Positions 58,889 through 64,000 of a DNA stretch of 64,000 nucleotides are shown in pieces. Source of the DNA: an uncultured Treponema sp. (GTDB taxonomy: Bacteria > Spirochaetota > Spirochaetia > Treponematales > Treponemataceae); assembly GCA_900319625.1 (NCBI GenBank), contig ONPD01000004.1, positions 186,001 through 250,000 on the forward strand, in the 5' to 3' direction. Below the pieces are notes generated by a model, which saw nothing but the letters and a program-made list of their open reading frames with translations, had not been told where the DNA came from and did not search any database. Made by a program: the position numbers and the translations under genes. The number at the start of each line of letters is the position of its first letter. Position 1 is the stretch's first letter.

Positions 58889-61159
58889 TTAAATATGCTT
58901 TGACATAAAGGAAATAAAATCCTCTTCTTTAAGCGGCTTTGAATAAAAATATCCCTGAACCTGATCGCAATTTATAGAACGAAGAAAATCCCTCTGCATT
59001 TGAGTTTCAACGCCCTCAAAAACAGTTTCCTTTTCAAGATGCTTACTCATATCCACAAGAATCTGAATGAATTTTGCAGATTTTTCATCAAGGCTTCCGT
59101 CATCTTTTACAGAAGAAAGCAAAAATTCCCTGTCAAACTTCAAAACATCAACCGGAACCTTGGTAAGCATATTCAAAGAAGATTCTCCGCTTCCAAAATC
59201 ATCCATTGCAACAGAAAAACCTTTTTTATGAAGGCTGTTTGTAATTTCTGCAAGGGTATCCTTATCCATAAAAGAGCGTTCAATAATTTCTACCTGAATA
59301 AGATGAGGCGGAATCTTATACTTATTGAAAATTTCCATAAATTCCCGCATAAACTTATCAGGCTTATTATGATTGCGGCTCATATTTACGGAAATCGGAA
59401 CAATCGGCTTACCTTCTTTTAACTGAGCGCTTATAAACTTAAAAACTTCCTCATAAACGTAAAAATCAAGCTTTGTGATAAATCCGTTCTTTTCAAAAAG
59501 AGGAATAAAATCATTTGGCATGATAAGACCTTTGTCCGGTGTACTCCATCTTACAAGGGCCTCAGCACCTACAAGCTTATCATCAGACAAAAGGATTTTC
59601 GGCTGATACATTACAAAGAATTCTCCGTCCTCAAGAGCCTTTTCCATCCGCGATTCCATATATCGCTGATCCTTGATTTTTTCAAGAAGATGGGAGTTAA
59701 AAAGAGAATAGGAAACCATCATATTATCTTTAATCGTACTCTTTGCGAACGAAGCCTGTCCTATCAGTTTTTTAACAGAAACATCATGCTCTTCCTTTCG
59801 GCTTACAAAGGTTATTCCAAACTGAGGAAAGAAATTCACATCATATTTTTTAATTTCCTCATTCATGACGTCAATTTCCTTACGGAATTCTGACATTGCG
59901 CGTTTGATATCCTTAATATAAATCAGTCCATAAAAATGATCTGCATAACCTCGTCCTATAATTCCGCTATGCTTAACGACAACTCTGTTCAGCAGGGTTG
60001 AATAGTAGTAAAGAACTTTATCAGCGTTGTCTTCGCCGTACTTTGTATTGAGAAACTTAAAGCTTCTGATATCAGCTTCAACAAGCATAAAAAGCCCGTT
60101 TCTGTTATGGTGAAGGATTTTATGAGCTTCTTCCTCAAATTTCTGCCTTGTCCACAGCTTTGTAAGAGGGTCATAAATCGTGTCTATCATCTGCCTTTTA
60201 TAAAAATAGTCAGTGATAAGCATTTCCAGAAAAAGCAGCAGAAGCAGGGAAATAACAGAAACCGCAATTATTAACTGCTTTGTAGAATTCTGCTGGCTGT
60301 AAACCTTCTGCATAAAGGATTTAGGATATGCAATTGACAAAACCCAGCCGGTCTGGCCTACAGGAGTAGAGAACAAATCAACAATTTCGCCTTTTTCATT
60401 TTCAGTTTCAACAACTTCATTTTTATTGACGGCAGTTCGTTTTGAAGTTATTTCAACATATTTTTCATTCTTAGGAACAAAAACCTTTCCTATATAAGAC
60501 CTGTCCGGATGAATTAAAAAGCGGCCGTTGCGGTCAACCATATAGGCAGTACTGTTTTCTTCAATATCAATACCTTCTGTAAGCCCAAAAAGCTTGTCAA
60601 TTTTGATAACTGCACATAAAATACCTTTTAGCTCACCGTTTTTATCAAAAAAAGGTTCCTCTACAACAAAGGCGGCATAATCAAAATAAACTGAATAAAC
60701 AATATCGCTGACATAATAGCTGGAATTTTCAAAATTTGCGTTTTCAAGATAATCCTTGCGGCCACCCATATGAATTATATTTCCCTGAGAAAAATAAGCC
60801 ACTCGGGTTGCAACATCATACCAGAAGGTGATGGAAATATCCTTATGCAAAAAATTGACGTTATCCATAAGCCATTTATGGATTTTTTTTACATCACTCT
60901 CTTCAAAAAGCTCTCTATAAAATATAGAAGAAAGTGAAGTATGATAATTTTCAAGATAAAAATTAATCGAATTTGAGTAGCCCTTTAAGACCTGCTCGCA
61001 GCTTTCCATATACTGCTCTTCTGCACGTTTCAGGGACTTTTTCATAACCGTGCTTGCAAGAAAATAAACAAGCAGCATTATGATAAGGCCAACTGCAAAG
61101 GTCGAGAGAAATTTCATCTTATCAGGTGTTATTCTTTTAAAACCTATTTTCAGTTTCAT
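58889..61159 (-). CDS. Membrane-bound GGDEF-EAL protein, probable c-di-GMP phosphodiesterase
   Basis: 756 residues. Membrane helix 1 (about 18-39), periplasmic double-Cache-type sensor (about 45-285), helix 2 (about 293-315), GGDEF-type domain (about 335-490) and EAL domain (about 500-756). The GGDEF signature is replaced by GYADHF, so cyclase activity is not expected. The EAL domain keeps its key motifs: AEALVRW, SVNMSRNH, EIIERSF, AMDDFGSGESSL and FEGVETQMQ. Likely breaks down c-di-GMP in response to an external ligand, with the degenerate domain as a possible GTP sensor. It lies 20 nt before xerC. Confidence 0.92.
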   Translation of the reverse strand: MKLKIGFKRITPDKMKFLSTFAVGLIIMLLVYFLASTVMKKSLKRAEEQYMESCEQVLKGYSNSINFYLENYHTSLSSIFYRELFEESDVKKIHKWLMDNVNFLHKDISITFWYDVATRVAYFSQGNIIHMGGRKDYLENANFENSSYYVSDIVYSVYFDYAAFVVEEPFFDKNGELKGILCAVIKIDKLFGLTEGIDIEENSTAYMVDRNGRFLIHPDRSYIGKVFVPKNEKYVEITSKRTAVNKNEVVETENEKGEIVDLFSTPVGQTGWVLSIAYPKSFMQKVYSQQNSTKQLIIAVSVISLLLLLFLEMLITDYFYKRQMIDTIYDPLTKLWTRQKFEEEAHKILHHNRNGLFMLVEADIRSFKFLNTKYGEDNADKVLYYYSTLLNRVVVKHSGIIGRGYADHFYGLIYIKDIKRAMSEFRKEIDVMNEEIKKYDVNFFPQFGITFVSRKEEHDVSVKKLIGQASFAKSTIKDNMMVSYSLFNSHLLEKIKDQRYMESRMEKALEDGEFFVMYQPKILLSDDKLVGAEALVRWSTPDKGLIMPNDFIPLFEKNGFITKLDFYVYEEVFKFISAQLKEGKPIVPISVNMSRNHNKPDKFMREFMEIFNKYKIPPHLIQVEIIERSFMDKDTLAEITNSLHKKGFSVAMDDFGSGESSLNMLTKVPVDVLKFDREFLLSSVKDDGSLDEKSAKFIQILVDMSKHLEKETVFEGVETQMQRDFLRSINCDQVQGYFYSKPLKEEDFISFMSKHI

Positions 61160-61226
61160 TCTATGTTCTTATATTCTACACCCACTTTGCATAATCGCAA
61201 ATCATTTTTATTACAAAATTTTATAT

Positions 61227-64000
61227 CTATTTTGTAGTCATTGTGTAAACTCCATCCCAGATTTTAGGGATTCCGTTTTTAAGGTATTCGTTACAGCGCA
61301 GAATCATTTTCTTTTCCATACTGATAAAGCCCGGATCCTGCGGGTCACTTGTATGGAAGCAGTTATAGGCCTTCTCAAAAAGCTCGATTGCCTTTTTAAA
61401 GTCATCAGGATTTTTAGGCTGGTCCGGAGTCTCTCGTCCCTTAAGATAAAACTCCATTGCAGAGTTGAAGATATCTGACGCTTCAATTTCGGCCGCAGAA
61501 AGCTCGGAACGAAGTCCCACAATGCTGTAAATCTGCACAGGTTTTTCCACGTTTATTACCTTTACGCAGTCAAGCTGACGGGCAATAAGCTTTCCTTCAT
61601 TCTCACCCCTGTTTGCGTCATTCCAGGTGCTTTCGCTTGCAATAATCCAACTGTCATATTCCTTATTAGTTCCTTCAAGGCGGCTGGCAAGGTTTACGTT
61701 ATTTCCCATAACCGTGTAATTAAGCTTCTTTTCAGTTCCCATATTTCCTACAACCATATCGCCGGTATTAAGACCAACCCGGGATTTCAAAAGGAATGGA
61801 GTACCTGTTTTTGGATGAATCGGAAGCTCAGCAGCGTGCTCGGTGTTATAAATATCTTCAGCCTGCTTCATTCTGATTCCGGCTACGCAGGCATCAAAGG
61901 CATTGTCAGGATTTGCAACCGGCGCTCCAAAGAAGGAAACAATTTCATCTCCTACGTATTTATCAATTGTACCCTTCTGAGACATAATCGCGTTACTCAA
62001 AAGACCAAGATAATCGTTGAGAATAGCAACAAGGCGTTCCGCACCGTGCTCTTCACCTTCCTCCCGGTTTACGCACTCAGTAAAGCCCGAAAACTTTCTT
62101 ACATCAGAAAAAAGCGCTGTAAGGCGGGTATTAACACCACCAAGGCGGAGCTTTTCAGGGTTTTTTACAATCTGGCTTACAACCTCCGGCGCTACGTAGG
62201 CATCAAAACCACGTTTAAGCGTACTGCGGTCTTTTTCGAGCTGAATAAAATTGATTACTGTATTTCCAATAAAACAGAAAAGAACAAAGAAAAGTGACAG
62301 GGCCGAAGGAATAAAAATCTTAAAGCCGGTCATCAGGATAACAAAAATTATGAGGTCAGCAAAAACATAAAAAAGTCCGAATGCAATTTTATGGGCTACA
62401 CCGCTCTTTCTTCCGGCAAAGACGACGATTAAAACAAGCAGCAGGGCAAAGGCAAAGCCCCAGAGGGCACTAAGCGGCTTTATAAAATCATTCTGTAAAA
62501 TGGTATTTGCTACATTCGCGTGAACACCAAGGTTTGCATAGATACGGTCAAAGGGCATAATTCCAAAATCAGTGCTGGCACTTGCTGTAAAGCCAACAAG
62601 ACAGAAGGCACCCTTATATTTTTCAGACATATCAGCTTCGTAGGCAGTATAAGTTTCCCAGAGAGATTTTGTACTGTCACAAAGCTCAGCCATATCATCT
62701 CCATAAAGCTGACCAAGCGTGTCAAAATCAGCATTGTTTACCAGAGCCGCCAGATCTGCAAAAAACATCCTTCTGAGTTCAAAATACTGATTAAGAAGAC
62801 TTTCGCTGATTCCGCCCCCGATTGCATTTCCATCCACATCAAATCCTTTACAGGTAGAAAGAAGGGATTTTTTCAAGTTAGCCATATCGTGCCAGGCAGA
62901 AGAAAGCTCAAGAGATTTTCCGTAAAAATATTCAGGAAGAAAATCAAGTCCGGCAAAAATGCTCAGATTATCTGCAAGATATTCTTCCAGGCGGTCAAGC
63001 TCTGTCAAAAAAGCAAGGGATTCATGGCGGTTTTCCTTAACATTTCCAAGATTGCCGCCAAAGCTTTCAATATAGGTTGAATGAAGCCAGTTTATGAGCA
63101 TACAGCCGGTATCATCAAGCGGAATATTGATATTTTTACGTTCACTTTCTCCAGGATATTTAGCTCCTTCAAGAACGAGTTTTGAACTTTCCCGGCGGAT
63201 TTCCTGCACATCAAGGAGATTTACAAGAGGGGCAAAGGCAAGCTGGCCTATGTAGGAATCACCCGTAGATTCAATCAGCTGAATGCGCCGTCTTGTTCCG
63301 TCAAGGTCAACAAAACAGTTTGTAAAGCTGGCACCACTTGCCGCATTAATAATAGGACTTACCGCAGGAGTTAAATACTGGGCCATATTTTCCACAGTAG
63401 AGTTAGAGGCCTTTGCTTCAAGCTTTTTAATTTCCGCATTTCCCAGAGGAATAAGGGCTTTAGGGTCACTTACAATTTTAAGCCCGAACCTGGCTTTTGC
63501 ATAAGCCTGCTCCTCCTCACTTCTGTTAACGCCCATAGACTGCATATTAATCGTAAGCCAGGAATTTCCAAAAAACTGAAGGCAGCGCGAAAAATAATCA
63601 TCATTATCCTGAATCATAGAATCAGTCGCATTCTTCATACTTATTATAGAAGGAAGAATGCTGTTTGAAAAAAACTGGTCAGAGGCAGAATCAAGAGATT
63701 TTAAAGGAATCTGGCCAGTATAAATTGCACGGGAAAAATTATTCAGTCCTTCAGAAATTGACTGAGCTTCAAAATTAAAGATTTCATTTGTTTTTTCCTG
63801 AGCATTAAGATTGAGGGAAAGACTTGCCGGCGAAAGATACTCAATATCGAATACCACCCGCTCAGCGCCAAGCTCCTTCATACGAAGCAGGGCATTTCCC
63901 ATAATATCGCGGGTCCAGGGCCAGTCACCCACCTGCTCAATGGCAAAATCATCTATTTCTACAAGAAGAAGAGAATCATCACTTTTAATTTCTTTGGTAA
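61227..64000 (-). CDS. CHASE2-domain class III adenylate/guanylate cyclase (5' end beyond the window)
   Basis: The reading frame is open to the right edge, so the true start is outside. The visible part opens with SLLLVEIDDFAIEQVGDWPW, a CHASE2 signature, so a GTG at 63932 is not a real start. The large extracellular CHASE2 domain (with about 400 residues of helical insertion) is followed by three hydrophobic helices and a class III cyclase domain. That domain has the metal-binding Asp of ALFSDVRKFSGF, KGTIDKYVGDEIVSFFG, and the transition-state Asn/Arg of VMGNNVNLASRLE. A C-terminal helical tail (about 100 residues) resembles TPR-like repeats. It should make cAMP (or cGMP) in response to an extracellular cue. 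Confidence 0.92.
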   Translation of the reverse strand, partial: TKEIKSDDSLLLVEIDDFAIEQVGDWPWTRDIMGNALLRMKELGAERVVFDIEYLSPASLSLNLNAQEKTNEIFNFEAQSISEGLNNFSRAIYTGQIPLKSLDSASDQFFSNSILPSIISMKNATDSMIQDNDDYFSRCLQFFGNSWLTINMQSMGVNRSEEEQAYAKARFGLKIVSDPKALIPLGNAEIKKLEAKASNSTVENMAQYLTPAVSPIINAASGASFTNCFVDLDGTRRRIQLIESTGDSYIGQLAFAPLVNLLDVQEIRRESSKLVLEGAKYPGESERKNINIPLDDTGCMLINWLHSTYIESFGGNLGNVKENRHESLAFLTELDRLEEYLADNLSIFAGLDFLPEYFYGKSLELSSAWHDMANLKKSLLSTCKGFDVDGNAIGGGISESLLNQYFELRRMFFADLAALVNNADFDTLGQLYGDDMAELCDSTKSLWETYTAYEADMSEKYKGAFCLVGFTASASTDFGIMPFDRIYANLGVHANVANTILQNDFIKPLSALWGFAFALLLVLIVVFAGRKSGVAHKIAFGLFYVFADLIIFVILMTGFKIFIPSALSLFFVLFCFIGNTVINFIQLEKDRSTLKRGFDAYVAPEVVSQIVKNPEKLRLGGVNTRLTALFSDVRKFSGFTECVNREEGEEHGAERLVAILNDYLGLLSNAIMSQKGTIDKYVGDEIVSFFGAPVANPDNAFDACVAGIRMKQAEDIYNTEHAAELPIHPKTGTPFLLKSRVGLNTGDMVVGNMGTEKKLNYTVMGNNVNLASRLEGTNKEYDSWIIASESTWNDANRGENEGKLIARQLDCVKVINVEKPVQIYSIVGLRSELSAAEIEASDIFNSAMEFYLKGRETPDQPKNPDDFKKAIELFEKAYNCFHTSDPQDPGFISMEKKMILRCNEYLKNGIPKIWDGVYTMTTK

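Noticed and set aside
63932-63934. GTG as the start of the CHASE2 cyclase
   Set aside because: The frame stays open to the window edge, and the codons before it encode the conserved CHASE2 motif VEIDDFAIEQ.
1-64000. CRISPR array, rRNA or tRNA genes
   Set aside because: No regularly spaced direct repeats of suitable length and no recognisable rRNA or cloverleaf sequence were seen by eye; a dedicated scan (tRNAscan-SE, CRISPR finder) was not possible.

Overview
The window looks like a chromosomal segment of a spirochaete of the Treponema group. The clearest sign is the block xerC-hslV-hslU-flgB-flgC-fliE-fliF-fliG-fliH-fliI-fliJ, an order known from treponemes. Supporting signs are signal-peptide/lipoprotein-rich surface genes, a GGDEF/EAL/adenylate-cyclase signalling set, and moderate-to-low GC. 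I would guess a gut or rumen commensal treponeme. The species is not determinable from what I can see. No rRNA, tRNA, CRISPR array or insertion sequence was recognised.

Layout. 1-335: tail of an Rpn/PD-(D/E)XK-type gene and a GC-rich intergenic element. 356-3705 (-): unknown protein, large lipoprotein, family-2 glycosyltransferase. 3804-5238 (+): purA with a structured leader and a strong terminator. 5317-9927 (+): two large exported proteins of unknown role. The first carries a 10-G tract in its signal-peptide region that throws it out of frame. The second is a lipoprotein whose middle resembles leukocidin/cytolysin pore formers. 9930-13842 (+): CapA-like lipoprotein overlapping a DEAH-box helicase. 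13867-19634 (-): dut, two LptF/LptG-type permeases, tgt, HEAT-repeat exported protein. 19664-20949 (+): outer-membrane beta-barrel gene with paired palindromes in its control region. 20948-25648 (-): eda, pnp, rpsO, ribF, FecR-like protein. 25662-26828 (+): branched-chain aminotransferase. 26843-29937 (-): exported protein and two DPBB-like/SPOR proteins. 30022-34847 (+): diguanylate cyclase, NDP-sugar dehydratase, DegT aminotransferase. 34860-38369 (+): three-subunit molybdenum hydroxylase. 38431-44878 (-): queA, ruvB, chemoreceptor, ruvA, ruvC, yebC. 44971-46983 (-): 7TM SpoIIE phosphatase, divergent from a TGS/uridine-kinase protein (47152-48822). 48839-58868 (-): flagellar basal body/export genes, hslUV, xerC. 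58889-64000 (-): GGDEF-EAL protein and a CHASE2 adenylate cyclase cut by the window edge.

How the genes fit together. Motility (fliE-J, flgBC), chemotaxis (MCP) and second-messenger control (c-di-GMP synthesis and breakdown, cAMP, PP2C phosphatase) dominate the right half. The Holliday-junction genes ruvA, ruvB and ruvC are all present, with ruvB split off by the chemoreceptor. tgt and queA, far apart, both serve queuosine tRNA modification. The dehydratase-DegT pair points to amino-sugar synthesis for surface or flagellin glycans.

The strongest novelty candidates are: (i) the poly-G switch at 5339-5348 in front of an exported protein, next to a possible pore-forming lipoprotein; (ii) a recurrent gene-start layout in which a TATAAT-like box lies 6-8 nt before the start codon with no Shine-Dalgarno, suggesting many leaderless mRNAs; (iii) related GTTAG...CTAAC palindromes in the porin control region; and (iv) a family of short perfect hairpins with 3-nt loops between genes.
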